64,000 nt of DNA from Phycisphaeraceae bacterium (GTDB lineage Bacteria; Planctomycetota; Phycisphaerae; Phycisphaerales; UBA1924), in assembly GCA_023898685.1 (NCBI GenBank), contig CP060234.1:3224001-3288000 (forward strand). Reading direction: 5' to 3'. This document shows positions 21,101 to 27,364 of this stretch, piece by piece; the first letter of the stretch is position 1; each line of letters begins with the position of its first letter. The position numbers and the translations under genes are program-made. Below the pieces are notes generated by a model that saw nothing but the letters and a program-made list of their open reading frames with translations, was not told where the DNA came from and did no database searches.

Positions 21101-22228
21101 GACGGCCGCGACTTCGTCCCGGCCAACGCGACGATCGTCCTGGGCAACGCCGAGGCGTTTGTGGCGAACGGCACGCTGACCAACATTACGCTCAATGCCG
21201 ATCAGTTCCTGATGGGCGCCCGCGAGAAGCTCCTCACGCTGGGCGATCTGAACGCGAGCGGCTCGTTCGCGCGGCTCAGCGACATGGCCACCATCGGGAG
21301 CATGTTCGTCAACTACGACAGCATCACGATCATGCTCCGTGAGGCCGGGCTGGTGTTTGACCCGACCACGCAGCTGGCGATCGCGGACGAGGCGACCGAC
21401 TTCGTCTCGGGCGGCAGTATGGCGTTTGCGACGATCGTGGCGCTCGATCCGCTCGCTCCGCTGGTCCAGGCCCCGCAGTTCAGCCTGCCGGGCGGCGACC
21501 CGACCGTCACTTCGAACGCGGGCTTCTTCATCTTCAAGTCACTCGGCGAGCCGGTGGCGAACCTGATCGTGGACCAGGGCGTGCTGCTCGACCCACGTGC
21601 CGACGGCCCGTCTAACACCAACGTGGCCGAGGCGATCGCCGGTGCGACGCCCAGGCAGGAGCAGGCCCAGCCGGCGGTGGCCGAGGCCACGCTGAGCCAG
21701 GCGGCGTTGGAGGCGTTGTCGCAGCTCTCGATCAGCGTGAAGCAGCCGGGCAGCGACACCTACATGGTGGACCTGCCGACGGTGAACTCCCAGCCGAACG
21801 TCGCGGACGTTTCGCGTCGGCGGCTCGAACCGCAGCTGGTGTCCGACCTCGTGAATTCGTGGCGTTCGACGTTCGTGGTCAGCACGGTCGACGCGGCCGG
21901 CGCCGAGGTGACCCAGAGCCGGCGCGACGAGATCAAGACGATCGTGGGCGACGCGGTCGCGGCCTTCCAGAACACCAGCGACGACGTCACGGCGCCCGCG
22001 CTGATCGCCTATCTGCGGGAGAACACCGAGTCTCAGGGCCAGGCCCTGACCGAGATCAACCACCTGCGGCGGATCGTGGCGGATGCCAGGCAGCTCGGGC
22101 TGACCGAGGAAGAAATGGGCAGCGTCAAGCGGGCGCTGGTGCGGGACGTTCTCCCCGAGAACCTGCGGGCCGAGACCTTCCAGGATCTGCTCGATACGGG
22201 CGAGACCGCGCTGCTTGGCGTCCGGTGA
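12182..22228 (+). CDS. TpsA-type giant exoprotein with filamentous-haemagglutinin N-terminal domain
   Basis: A 3348-residue predicted secreted adhesin. The ATG at 12182 (preceded by GAGGA) gives an Arg/Lys-rich N-terminus and a signal peptide ending near ALAGPS. The TPS/haemagg_act domain follows at residues about 45-220, with the family signatures GNATF, FNLNRSESVRF, VNPAGIYFG and VGGIFA. Most of the rest is Gly/Asn/Thr-rich sequence consistent with a long beta-helix. A diverged module (key block LTLNLN-GGATF followed by LG-I-V-NLGGTL) recurs at about residues 749, 879, 1162, 1466 and 1601. The last 200 residues (from about 3140) change to a charged, probably helical region ending in LLGVR. 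It lies directly behind its TpsB partner and, unusually, inside the T6SS gene cluster. Role in adhesion or contact-dependent competition is inferred; no toxin domain is recognisable. Confidence 0.88.
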   Translation: MLSRKTKSRGHGRDRFQLRGGRGGSAGRLITAGVLAGLTSVPALAGPSGEQVVHGNATFARRGNSTTITASDRAIINYQSFNLNRSESVRFIQPGAQASVLNRIVSGMPTSMDGSVFANGTVYFVNPAGIYFGANSVINVGGIFAAAGNITNQDFLNNLNRFTDLSGEVVNHGQINALSGATLVGRRVANFGSIVAPQGLITLAAGDDVLIGQRGGKVYARLTGDAANPGSVENHGVLDAGRGRVFTGVGDHFALALYDTSEIRASSVRVEGGAHSSVRVRGDIDASSPAGRGGEIDVLGGKIALERANLDASGAAAGGQIHVGGDYQGKGERLAADLTFVDANSRLSVDSALGHAGRAIVWSDRATFFYGDVSAQGGGRGGFAEVSGKNYLDFRGTFDLSGARRDGTLLLDPKNITVVPNGTGPAATAADFDQFTDNATGTSLLDADLLTGFLTGASGEVVLQASNDIFFVGGASVIQPAGDGVDLTLFAGRRIIFQNGSVLRLDGGTLNAHANAQGFVAGQRDPGFGSIFVLNGAEVRSLNGALNFEIVNFSDATSTPGDIFMFGDVRAPSLTLDAQFANSRIGIVEDGIGANGHIGEGGRVTINAGQYVAFVDQAGDWSFENLDITAPLFIFDEDATGLAATGGGAGDGLHFTQTTGPHPATGVITQNTTSFTFTGNTTLDATLSAASGVAFTGTADLARDVTAAGGLTFQQDVTLSGPVAMTLTNPGDLIDFQGAVVAGVATPDLTLNLNTGGATFTGDAGTGGAPLGHVIVNNLGGTLDFQSNLTALSLTSTSGAGNIDLGGLTDLRGVSADLTNSLNLTASNSTIHIGGNILSVGNINFGSAVQLVGGGTRTMTLVNGGLVNFGGALDAAGGENLTLNLNTGGATFVGAVGGAGALNNILMNGLGTTAQFQSAVSANSVTSQSGAGTFSMQAGGTLTGDLNVSAGTIDILNTPVNANAIDLTWTTAFNSNLADLLRAATVSLTADGVNFLADSAAQAVDETVATDLTMRAINGASLTLSGDAAADAIDTINNVTLSADGVLRFQSHAGAWTFVNLAASGAGIEFDGSAGLTVQGQILANPILDATTGDITLTGIGAGEFAFNITPGLTLTDDVSADGSVRFMNNVELAGAGGRAISFTNAGSTLTFDQAVDSASNTGLTLGLNGGSATFTGPVGFSNRLGNIVVTGLGGTLQFSSTLTANSLLSLSGAGAVVLNGAADLDPTAGNNPGTEFVLIDADDITVASTIDSDLIDLTFRNSLSLGVLNAETVRVTAIGPNLVFRVPDNIGLDVDNLRLETQGGGDLTLVGTLPTIDFTGPAAGNVRNVSELRLLSSGTLFFVGNAPGDGANWLLQDLLASANQGIVFSVTSPQLVSWANALGGPSAFDADADNTDGVGDVISIASSDFTFGGAGGLFVLRDDVAAAGNLNFARAVQLDNGARRVDLLNPGNTVVFQNALTAAADNDLTLDLNGGGATFMAQVGDNVGGRLGDLAIDNLGTTLDFQADLFADALGSGSGAGKIILGGGVDLDGVLGVQPFSLNLLATNAQSIEVHGDINAAGGVLFATVTELFGGGTRTITLLNGGDAQFGNLLLANAGEGLTLNLNGGEAHFGVDIGNGGANRLGDILVNSLGGTFQVNGSTFASTLFINNNGGAGSAVVLGDGVGGDVVDLNGAIGANALDIDSNLNTIAADIGTSAGGMLFNGQVGLAGNLVTTQTLGNIIVNDGLEVLGDRTISVVDGRIDIFQGNSTLGIPVLLNNTAADSALRLVSNDGLIRIENAAGGSVLRSAGGLFNSTLTANSVNGFIDLGSVGGDGNALTLLNLDTTNGITLVRGGRYFARAVLLNAGAGHVLTGAPANIVFGDINGATTETNVVAVTGGNLIADPGQTVELNALAAGGNVVLDGARTNGANTVLNLNADNLATFGAGDTVGDGVRFSRVNVNSTDVNVLSAVFADSLFFNPRTGTLNFGIAAGPATGDMDVDANEVTTLNLGSVGTLFLGHNNRATAAPAGLVTNLFGVTVENIGEMDVFGAITVDGLFRLNNLLADPTPLDGNVAMGLFGPTILNNNAEIRVDTPNRGIGAYAGLGVMSNTALTTNGGIVAFRGGIPGFGLFASSINGVGGGTFDLSINSGAGRTTLFNVGDVTALDTFNVTGGHIFFNGTTYNAGAQTYTSDDYQLGLFNSGSTLNLSGDTAVFNDAAGGALGQITLLSTNNLVANFTNSFTSNATLVRDGSANGQSVTISAGNLIQFSAAIGIDSAGVDADVNSVALTSNNIIVDNVLTRNAQAYNAGGLIDLRGNRYQSLSASPIGFNGSVVLNPATPIVAVTTADGGTVNFNGATVNGNNNSLVVNTGANGVINFAPGIAITDAGQDYTAGNYNFLGSAVLSSSQPIAAIAFQGGTLNMGGALTAQTTGAGSNISLGSLVNLNGFDLNAFADGANSNVTLPVLVSSGGENVGIRANGSAALAGIQNTGVGLLDIRGNSLSITGNTLADRVVINTFDPARGISVGQTVAGTLDIDNNELAFFPPVAGGVNSLQIGEAGYAGRILINNATLTRNTAFTADGAGGLIRLAGAVQGTNLFSNLNLSGAEIQLGGAIGSNAGAFTLTLNGPVNVFGGATIVSNGGAVSFLNSINGLASGTGALTVNTGGGLLTLPETFGVIGGDRALASASFTGSPSLRLVGVNTTGNQTFTSPAITLLDGAAFTAGNGSRIAFNGPVQALGGFNAAVAGGSANNAIVFANDLNGGGSAGDDAAINAGANGAVRLVAVDGFDDLAVTGGTITLGGNLRALSNLTIQGNQVFLTGDRFLDAGNTLAITGGVDSQGAAASLSLENAIATLINGRLGGNARLASFTSSDQGTTTIQGGVFSNGLVQFRNAVLLSGAATVQTFGATAADGVQFLSTIDGITPGVGSLTVIVDRSKGLLLTDPLTGLSSPDPDVPMIELWGDIGANQSLASLSLNTGLDVDGNAVDGRDFVPANATIVLGNAEAFVANGTLTNITLNADQFLMGAREKLLTLGDLNASGSFARLSDMATIGSMFVNYDSITIMLREAGLVFDPTTQLAIADEATDFVSGGSMAFATIVALDPLAPLVQAPQFSLPGGDPTVTSNAGFFIFKSLGEPVANLIVDQGVLLDPRADGPSNTNVAEAIAGATPRQEQAQPAVAEATLSQAALEALSQLSISVKQPGSDTYMVDLPTVNSQPNVADVSRRRLEPQLVSDLVNSWRSTFVVSTVDAAGAEVTQSRRDEIKTIVGDAVAAFQNTSDDVTAPALIAYLRENTESQGQALTEINHLRRIVADARQLGLTEEEMGSVKRALVRDVLPENLRAETFQDLLDTGETALLGVR

Positions 22229-22236
22229 TTCAGGCG

Positions 22237-22261
22237 GGGGCCCCGGAATGCCCGGGGCCCC
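22237..22261 (+). terminator. Strong GC hairpin just after tpsA
   Basis: Nine bases after the tpsA stop, GGGGCCCCGG (22237-22246) and CCGGGGCCCC (22252-22261) form a perfect 10-bp stem with a 5-base loop. No U-tract follows, so it is not a classic intrinsic terminator. It could protect the 3' end of tpsA mRNA or act together with Rho. A second, weaker hairpin (CGCGGT/ACCGCG, 22282-22302) lies just before the tssA ribosome-binding site. Confidence 0.45.
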
Positions 22262-22318
22262 GCGGGCGGGAGACGGCGGACCGCGGTATCTTGTAGACCG
22301 CGAGAGGAGTCGACCACC

Positions 22319-23509
22319 GTGGCGCTGATCGATATCGAAAAACTCCTGGGTGAGATTTCACCCGACGAGCCGTGCGGCCCCGACCTCGAGTATGACGGGG
22401 ATTTCATCGCCCTGATGCACGACGCCGAGGGCAGGCCGCCCAAGCTGACCCCGGACGGCCAGCTCGTGGAGGAGGGCGAAGACCCGAACTGGCGGGACGT
22501 TCGCAACCGATGTGTCGCGATGTTCGATCGCACGGTTGACCTCCGCGTCGGGCTGGTGCTGGTGAATGCCCTGATGTGCGACGCGGGCATGGCCGGTCTT
22601 CGCGACGGGCTCGAGCTGCTCAAGACGATGTGCGAGCGGCACTGGGACCACCTCCACCCGCAGCTCGACCCGGACGACGACAACGATCCGACGATGCGGA
22701 TGAACCTGGTGTCGGCCTTCGCCGCCCCGATCGGGGCGGACGGCGACCCGAGGCGATTCCAGCAACGATTGAGGGAGGTCCCCCTCGCCGAATCCCGCCA
22801 GCTCGGCCGGTTCAATCTGCGCGACCTCCTGATCGCGGCGGGGGAGATCACGCCGCCAGCGGGCGCGGCGTCGGTACCAAACGAAGGGCTTATCGACGGG
22901 GCGTTCCAGGACACCGACGGCGACGGGCTCAAAGAGACGGGCAAGGCGGCCGAGGCGTGCGTCGAGCTGTCCAAGGCTCTGGACAAGTGGATCACGAGCA
23001 AGGTGGGTGCGTCGCAGGCGTGCGACCTGTCGCCTTGGCACAATGCCCTTGGGGATCTGCACAAACGACTCACGCAGCGCATCGAGGCCCGTTTTCCGGG
23101 TGAGACGACGCAGGAGGACGCCGCGCCAGCGGGCGGGCCACCATCGGCCGACGGCGCCGGGGCGCCGTTGACGGGTGCGATCAACTCGAGGGACGATGTG
23201 ATCCGGGCGCTGCAGAAGGTGCTCGAGTACTACGCGCGGCAGGAGCCTTCCAGCCCGATCCCCCTGCTCGTCAGGCGCGCCCAGCGGATGGTGACGATGA
23301 ACTTCGTGGACATCATCCGCGAACTCTCGCCCGGCGCGCTCGACCAGATCAGGGTGATCGGTGGGGATGAGTCGATGTCGGCGGCGCCGGTGCCAATCCC
23401 GGCTTCGACGCCAGCGGCGCCCGCGCCGAAGGCGCCGCCGCCGCCGGCCAAACCGGCGAGCACCGGGGGCGAACCGATCCGGCTCGGGGCCGATTTCGCG
23501 CCCAGATGA
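22319..23509 (+). CDS. tssA: T6SS protein TssA (ImpA family)
   Basis: A 396-residue protein starting at GTG 22319, with GAGAGGAG at 22302-22309 as ribosome-binding site. Residues about 6-70 show the ImpA N-terminal pattern (LLGEISPDEPCGPDLEYD then a PNW segment). A helical middle follows, then a C-terminal region that includes LVRRAQRMVTMNF. A Pro/Ala-rich tail (about 345-385) precedes the short end LGADFAPR. TssA proteins are known to help baseplate assembly and to cap or coordinate sheath and tube growth. No VasL-type or Nth1/2-type extension is obvious. The gene resumes the T6SS cluster immediately after the inserted TPS pair. Confidence 0.9.
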   Translation: MALIDIEKLLGEISPDEPCGPDLEYDGDFIALMHDAEGRPPKLTPDGQLVEEGEDPNWRDVRNRCVAMFDRTVDLRVGLVLVNALMCDAGMAGLRDGLELLKTMCERHWDHLHPQLDPDDDNDPTMRMNLVSAFAAPIGADGDPRRFQQRLREVPLAESRQLGRFNLRDLLIAAGEITPPAGAASVPNEGLIDGAFQDTDGDGLKETGKAAEACVELSKALDKWITSKVGASQACDLSPWHNALGDLHKRLTQRIEARFPGETTQEDAAPAGGPPSADGAGAPLTGAINSRDDVIRALQKVLEYYARQEPSSPIPLLVRRAQRMVTMNFVDIIRELSPGALDQIRVIGGDESMSAAPVPIPASTPAAPAPKAPPPPAKPASTGGEPIRLGADFAPR

Positions 23510-23682
23510 TCCTGAATCTCCCCGGTGAAGATTCGTGTTCGTGATCCGGGCGGCGCGGTCGCAAAGGTGTTATGTTATTGGAGCCCCCTTGTGGCACGTG
23601 GGGCCGGTGACAACCCGGTCGCGCCGGGGTTTGTTACCGTGGGAGGGCCGCGACGTCGTGCGGCCCAAGAAGGGAGTGGCCC
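23510..23682 (+). promoter_or_regulatory. Structured leader between tssA and tssB
   Basis: This is one of the longest gene-free gaps in the cluster. It holds a 6-bp hairpin GAATCT/AGATTC (23514-23534) right after tssA. An imperfect long hairpin follows (left arm 23605-23618, right arm 23624-23639; one G-T pair and single-base bulges). A perfect 7-bp hairpin GGGCCGC/GCGGCCC (23645-23666) ends just before the AAGAAGGGAG ribosome-binding site of tssB. A TATGTTAT box near 23571 could be a -10 element, but no good -35 is visible. I infer that tssBC has its own promoter or post-transcriptional control; no known riboswitch class was recognised. Confidence 0.4.
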
Positions 23683-24201
23683 ATGGCCAAGGCGAGTAGT
23701 CAGAAGTTCATCGCGCGCAACCGCGCGCCGCGTGTGCAGGTCGAGTATGACCTCGAGCTGTACGGAGCCGAGAAGAAGGTGAATCTGCCCTTCGTGATGG
23801 GCGTGATGGCGGATCTCTCGGGCAAGCCCGAGGAAGCGCTGGCGCCCGTCTCGGATCGCAAGTTCCAGGAGATCGACGTCGACAACTTCGACGAGCGGCT
23901 CAAGAGCGCCAAGCCGCGGGTCGCGTTCCAGGTGCCCAACACGCTTACGGGCGAGGGCAACCTGTCGGTGGACCTGACGTTCGAGAGCATGGACGATTTC
24001 TCGCCGGCGGCGGTGGCGAGGAAGGTGGACGCGCTCAACAAGCTGCTGACCGCCCGCGAGCAGCTCAGCAACCTTCTGGCCTACATGGACGGCAAGTCGG
24101 ACGCCGAGGACCTCATCCGCAAGGCTCTTCAGGACCCGACCCTGCTCCAGGCGCTGTCGAGCGGCGGTGGCGCCGGCGGCGGCGGCGAAGGGGGTGAATG
24201 A
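23683..24201 (+). CDS. tssB: T6SS contractile sheath small subunit TssB (VipA)
   Basis: A 172-residue protein of normal TssB length. The N-terminal pattern is characteristic (SSQKFIARNRAPRVQVEYD followed by LPFVMGVMADLSG), as is the DRKFQEIDVDNFDERL block. TssB and TssC form the cytoplasmic sheath whose contraction drives the Hcp tube outwards, and the TssB/TssC tube is the ClpV substrate. The ATG at 23683 follows AAGAAGGGAG. The C-terminus is Gly-rich. The stop overlaps the tssC start in an ATGA junction (24198-24201), so the two sheath subunits are translationally coupled. Confidence 0.96.
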   Translation: MAKASSQKFIARNRAPRVQVEYDLELYGAEKKVNLPFVMGVMADLSGKPEEALAPVSDRKFQEIDVDNFDERLKSAKPRVAFQVPNTLTGEGNLSVDLTFESMDDFSPAAVARKVDALNKLLTAREQLSNLLAYMDGKSDAEDLIRKALQDPTLLQALSSGGGAGGGGEGGE

Positions 24202-25697
24202 CCATGGCTGACATGAACCCGGAAGCCCAGGCCCAGGGCGCGGCCGAGACGCTGGAGGCCGGCGAGTTCGCCTCCCTCCTCGAGAAGAACTTCAAGCCCA
24301 AGAGCGATCGCCAGAAGGAGGCGATCGAGGAGGGCGTGCGCACGCTCGCGTCGCAGGCGCTCGCCGACACGGCGTTGGTGAGCGACGACGCGGTCAAGTC
24401 GATCGAGGCGATCATCGCCGAGCTCGATCGCAAGCTGACCGAGCAGGTCAATCAGATCATCCACCAGGCCGACTTCCAGGCGCTCGAGGGCACTTGGCGC
24501 GGGCTGCACCACCTTGTGTCCAACACCGAGACCGACGAGACATTGAAGATCCGCGTCTTCAACATCTCGAAAAAGGAGGTCAGCAAGACCCTCAAGAAGT
24601 TCAAGGGCACCGCGTGGGACCAGAGCCCGCTGTTCAAGAAGATCTACGAGGAAGAGTACGGCACGCCCGGCGGCGAACCCTACGGCTGCCTCATCGGCGA
24701 CTACCACTTCGACCATACCCCGCCGGACGTCGAGATCCTGAGCGGCATGGCCCAGGTCGCCGCGGCGGCGCACGCCCCGTTCATCGCGGGCGCCGACCCC
24801 GGCGTGATGAACATGGACTCGTGGCAGGAGCTCGCCAACCCGCGTGACCTGACCAAGATCTTCGGCACCGCGGAGTACGCCTCGTGGCGTTCGCTGCGAG
24901 AGAGCGAGGACGCGAAGTATCTGGGCCTCGCGATGCCGCGGTTCCTCAGCCGGATCCCCTACGGGGCGAAGACAAACCCGGTCGAGGAGTTCGCCTTCGA
25001 GGAGGATACGGAGGGGGCCGATCACAACAAGTACGCCTGGTCGAACTCGGCGTACGCGATGGGCGTGAACATCACCAAGGCGTTCAAGATGTTCGGCTGG
25101 TGCACCCGCATCCGCGGCGTCGAATCGGGCGGCATGGTCGAGGGCCTGCCGGTCCACACCTTCCCGACCGACGACGGCGGGGTGGACATGAAGTGCCCGA
25201 CCGAGATTGCGATCACCGACCGCCGTGAGGCGGAGCTGGCGAAGAACGGGTTCATGCCGCTGAGCCACTGGAAGAACACGGACTACGCCGTGTTCGTCGG
25301 GGCCCAGAGCCTGCACAAGCCCGCGGAGTATGACGACCCGGACGCGACCGCCAACGCGAACCTCGGGGCGAGGTTGCCCTACCTTTTCGCGACGACGCGG
25401 TTCGCGCACTACCTCAAGTGCATCGTGCGTGACAAGATCGGCTCGTTCAAGGAGCGGGCCGACATGGAGCGTTGGCTCAACAACTGGATCATGCAGTACG
25501 TCGAGCCGGACCCCGCCAACGCGACCGAGGAGGCCAAGGCTCGCCGCCCGCTGGCCGCCGCGGAAGTCATCGTCGAGGAGGTCGAGGGGAACCCCGGGTA
25601 CTACACCTCGAAGTTCTTCCTCAGGCCTCACTACCAGCTCGAGGGCCTGACCGTTTCGTTGCGGCTGGTCAGCAAGCTGCCGAGCCAGAAGGGGTGA
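24198..25697 (+). CDS. tssC: T6SS contractile sheath large subunit TssC (VipB)
   Basis: A 499-residue protein, the normal TssC size. It has a highly conserved family profile: the LEGTWRGLHHLVSNTETDE block, GGEPYGCLIGDYHF, LGLAMPRFLSRIPYG, and a C-terminal FFLRPHYQLEGLTVSLRLVS ending. It forms the sheath with TssB and contributes most of the sheath wall. The start at 24198 overlaps the tssB stop by four bases; an in-frame ATG at 24204 is the alternative. A perfect hairpin follows the stop codon. Confidence 0.97.
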   Translation: MTMADMNPEAQAQGAAETLEAGEFASLLEKNFKPKSDRQKEAIEEGVRTLASQALADTALVSDDAVKSIEAIIAELDRKLTEQVNQIIHQADFQALEGTWRGLHHLVSNTETDETLKIRVFNISKKEVSKTLKKFKGTAWDQSPLFKKIYEEEYGTPGGEPYGCLIGDYHFDHTPPDVEILSGMAQVAAAAHAPFIAGADPGVMNMDSWQELANPRDLTKIFGTAEYASWRSLRESEDAKYLGLAMPRFLSRIPYGAKTNPVEEFAFEEDTEGADHNKYAWSNSAYAMGVNITKAFKMFGWCTRIRGVESGGMVEGLPVHTFPTDDGGVDMKCPTEIAITDRREAELAKNGFMPLSHWKNTDYAVFVGAQSLHKPAEYDDPDATANANLGARLPYLFATTRFAHYLKCIVRDKIGSFKERADMERWLNNWIMQYVEPDPANATEEAKARRPLAAAEVIVEEVEGNPGYYTSKFFLRPHYQLEGLTVSLRLVSKLPSQKG

Positions 25698-25863
25698 GCC
25701 GGGCGTTTGCCCGGCGTTCGGTCGGCGGACCGGATTTGTGGAGGGGCGCGTTGCGCCTACGCGGTTCCGTCGCTTGAGAGGTCAGCGGTGATCGATGGGG
25801 CCGATTCCTGGCCCCAGACCACAGTTCAACAGACGGCCGGGTCCGGCCGGGGAGATGGTAACC
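25698..25863 (+). promoter_or_regulatory. Hairpin-rich tssC-hcp intergenic region / hcp leader
   Basis: Four stems are visible. GCCGGGC/GCCCGGC (25698-25715, loop GTTT) begins directly after the tssC stop. CGGTC/GACCG lies just after it. GGGGCC/GGCCCC lies at 25797-25815. CGGCCG/CGGCCG lies about 25 bases before the hcp start. None has a U-tract. The first may end or stabilise the tssBC transcript; the others would fold in the hcp 5' leader. I could not identify a convincing promoter. Confidence 0.4.
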
Positions 25864-26364
25864 ATGAGCTTTGACGGATACATCAACATTCAGGGCATCA
25901 AGGGTGACAGCAAGGACAGCGCGCACGCGGACTGGATCGAGATCCAGGCGTTCAGCCACCACGTCGAGCAGAAGACCGGCGGCACGTCGAGCGCCCAGGG
26001 CACCCACGCGGGCGGCCGGGCCGACCACGGCGACTTCAGCGTCGTCAAGCGGCTGGACAGCGCCAGCACCGCCCTGTTCATGCACTGCTGCTCGGCCAAG
26101 CCGATCCCGGAGATCGTGATCGAGCTCTGCCGGGCGATGGGCGAGAAGACCGTGTTCATGAAGTACACGCTCAAGGACTCGATCGTCTCCTCCGTCCGCC
26201 CCTCCGGCTCGACCGAGGGCGAGGACCTGATCCCGCTCGAGGAGGTCTCCTTCCGCTACGGCGAAGTCCACCTCGAGTACACGCCGACCGATCCGCGCAG
26301 CGGCGGCAAGACCGGGCCCGCCATCATGGGCGCCTGGAGCACGATGGAGAACACACCGCTCTAA
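25864..26364 (+). CDS. hcp: T6SS tube protein Hcp
   Basis: A 166-residue Hcp family protein (MSFDGYINIQGIKGDS start, then ADWIEIQAFSHHVEQ). Hcp hexamers stack into the inner tube and are secreted on firing. ATG 25864 is chosen because the family starts with this sequence; in-frame starts at 25795 and 25855 would add a Pro-rich or very short extension. The gene stands between long structured flanks and is followed by a strong terminator, which fits the high expression usual for hcp. Family identity is secure; the exact start is slightly uncertain. Confidence 0.95.
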   Translation: MSFDGYINIQGIKGDSKDSAHADWIEIQAFSHHVEQKTGGTSSAQGTHAGGRADHGDFSVVKRLDSASTALFMHCCSAKPIPEIVIELCRAMGEKTVFMKYTLKDSIVSSVRPSGSTEGEDLIPLEEVSFRYGEVHLEYTPTDPRSGGKTGPAIMGAWSTMENTPL

Positions 26365-26446
26365 CCCGCCTCCCCGGCCGCGGGCGCGATCCCACGGCAC
26401 GGTCGGGTATCGGCCCGGAAAGGGCCGGCCAGGTCTGGTACAGTAT

Positions 26447-26482
26447 CGGGGCAGGGCCGCGGGGCTCTGCCCCGCTTTTTTT
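26447..26482 (+). terminator. Rho-independent terminator after hcp
   Basis: A 12-bp stem (26447-26458 with 26463-26474, one G-T pair) closes a GCGG loop and is followed by C and seven Ts (26476-26482). This is the best intrinsic terminator in the window. It lies 83 bases after the hcp stop and 58 bases before tagJ, so it should end most hcp transcripts and limit read-through into the distal tss genes. Confidence 0.88.
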
Positions 26483-26539
26483 CGCCTGTCGACCGCGTGG
26501 TCGGTTCGGCGCGGGGATGCCGGCGTGGGAGGTGGAGTC

Positions 26540-27364
26540 ATGCAGTCCGAGCAACTCATCAAGGAGGGGCGGCTCGACGACGCGCTCAAGGCCGTGCAGG
26601 ACGGCGTCCGCTCCGATCCATCAAGCGTCGACCTCCGCACCTCTCTCTACCAGTTGCTCTGCGTGATGGGCAACTGGGAGCGGGCCCTGACACAGATCAA
26701 CGTCGTGGGCGAACTCGACGCCAAGCACCTGCTGATGGTCGAGGTCTATCGCAACGCGATCCACTGCGAAGCCCTCCGGCGCGAGGTGTTCGCGGGCAAA
26801 CGCACGCCGCTCATGCTGGGCGAGCCGCCGGAGTGGATGGGATGGATGGTGCAGGCCCAGGCGTCGCTCGCGTCGGGTGACACCGCCGCGGCCTCTCGCC
26901 TCCGCGACAGCGCGTTCGAGGCCGCGAATGCGGTCTCCGGCACGATCAACGGCGAGCCGTTCGAGTGGTTGGCCGACACCGACCACCGGCTGGGCCCCGT
27001 GCTCGAGGCGGTCATCCAGCGGAAGTACTACTGGATCCCGTTCGAGAACATCGCCCGCATCGAGTTCGAGGCGCCCGCGGCGTTGCGCGACGCGGTTTGG
27101 GCGCAGGCGACGTTCACCTGGGCCAACCAGGGCAAGGCGGTGGGGCTGGTCCCTGTGCGTTACCCCGGCACGACGGAAAAGGGGCCCGACGCCGCCAAGC
27201 TCGCCCGTCGCACCGACTACGAGGATCTGGGCGAGGACTACTGCGTCGGCGTGGGGCAGCGGATGTGGGCGACCGACGCGGGCGAGTACCCGATCCTGGA
27301 GACGCGGGAGATCGTGCTCAACACCGCCAACGCCGGCGAAGCGGGGGGCTCCGCCAATGGCTGA
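26540..27364 (+). CDS. tagJ: T6SS accessory protein TagJ (ImpE/SciE family)
   Basis: A 274-residue protein. The ATG at 26540 is supported by GGAGGTGG at 26528-26535; an in-frame start at 26525 lies within the ribosome-binding region. Residues about 1-130 are TPR-like helices (EQLIKEGRLDDALKAVQDGVRSDP). The second half carries the ImpE signature (RIEFEAPAALRD, VPVRYPGT and the EDLGEDYCVGVGQRMW block). In other bacteria TagJ binds the N-terminus of TssB and the sheath-recycling ATPase ClpV, as an accessory to disassembly. The stop overlaps tssE by eight bases. Confidence 0.9.
   Translation: MQSEQLIKEGRLDDALKAVQDGVRSDPSSVDLRTSLYQLLCVMGNWERALTQINVVGELDAKHLLMVEVYRNAIHCEALRREVFAGKRTPLMLGEPPEWMGWMVQAQASLASGDTAAASRLRDSAFEAANAVSGTINGEPFEWLADTDHRLGPVLEAVIQRKYYWIPFENIARIEFEAPAALRDAVWAQATFTWANQGKAVGLVPVRYPGTTEKGPDAAKLARRTDYEDLGEDYCVGVGQRMWATDAGEYPILETREIVLNTANAGEAGGSANG

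Noticed and set aside
12182..22228. CRISPR-like or tandem DNA repeats in tpsA
   Set aside because: The repeats are diverged protein-level modules, spaced irregularly, not short identical DNA units.
9377..22318. Recent horizontal transfer of the TPS pair
   Set aside because: GC content and codon use look like those of neighbouring genes, and no mobile-element remnants or direct repeats flank it.
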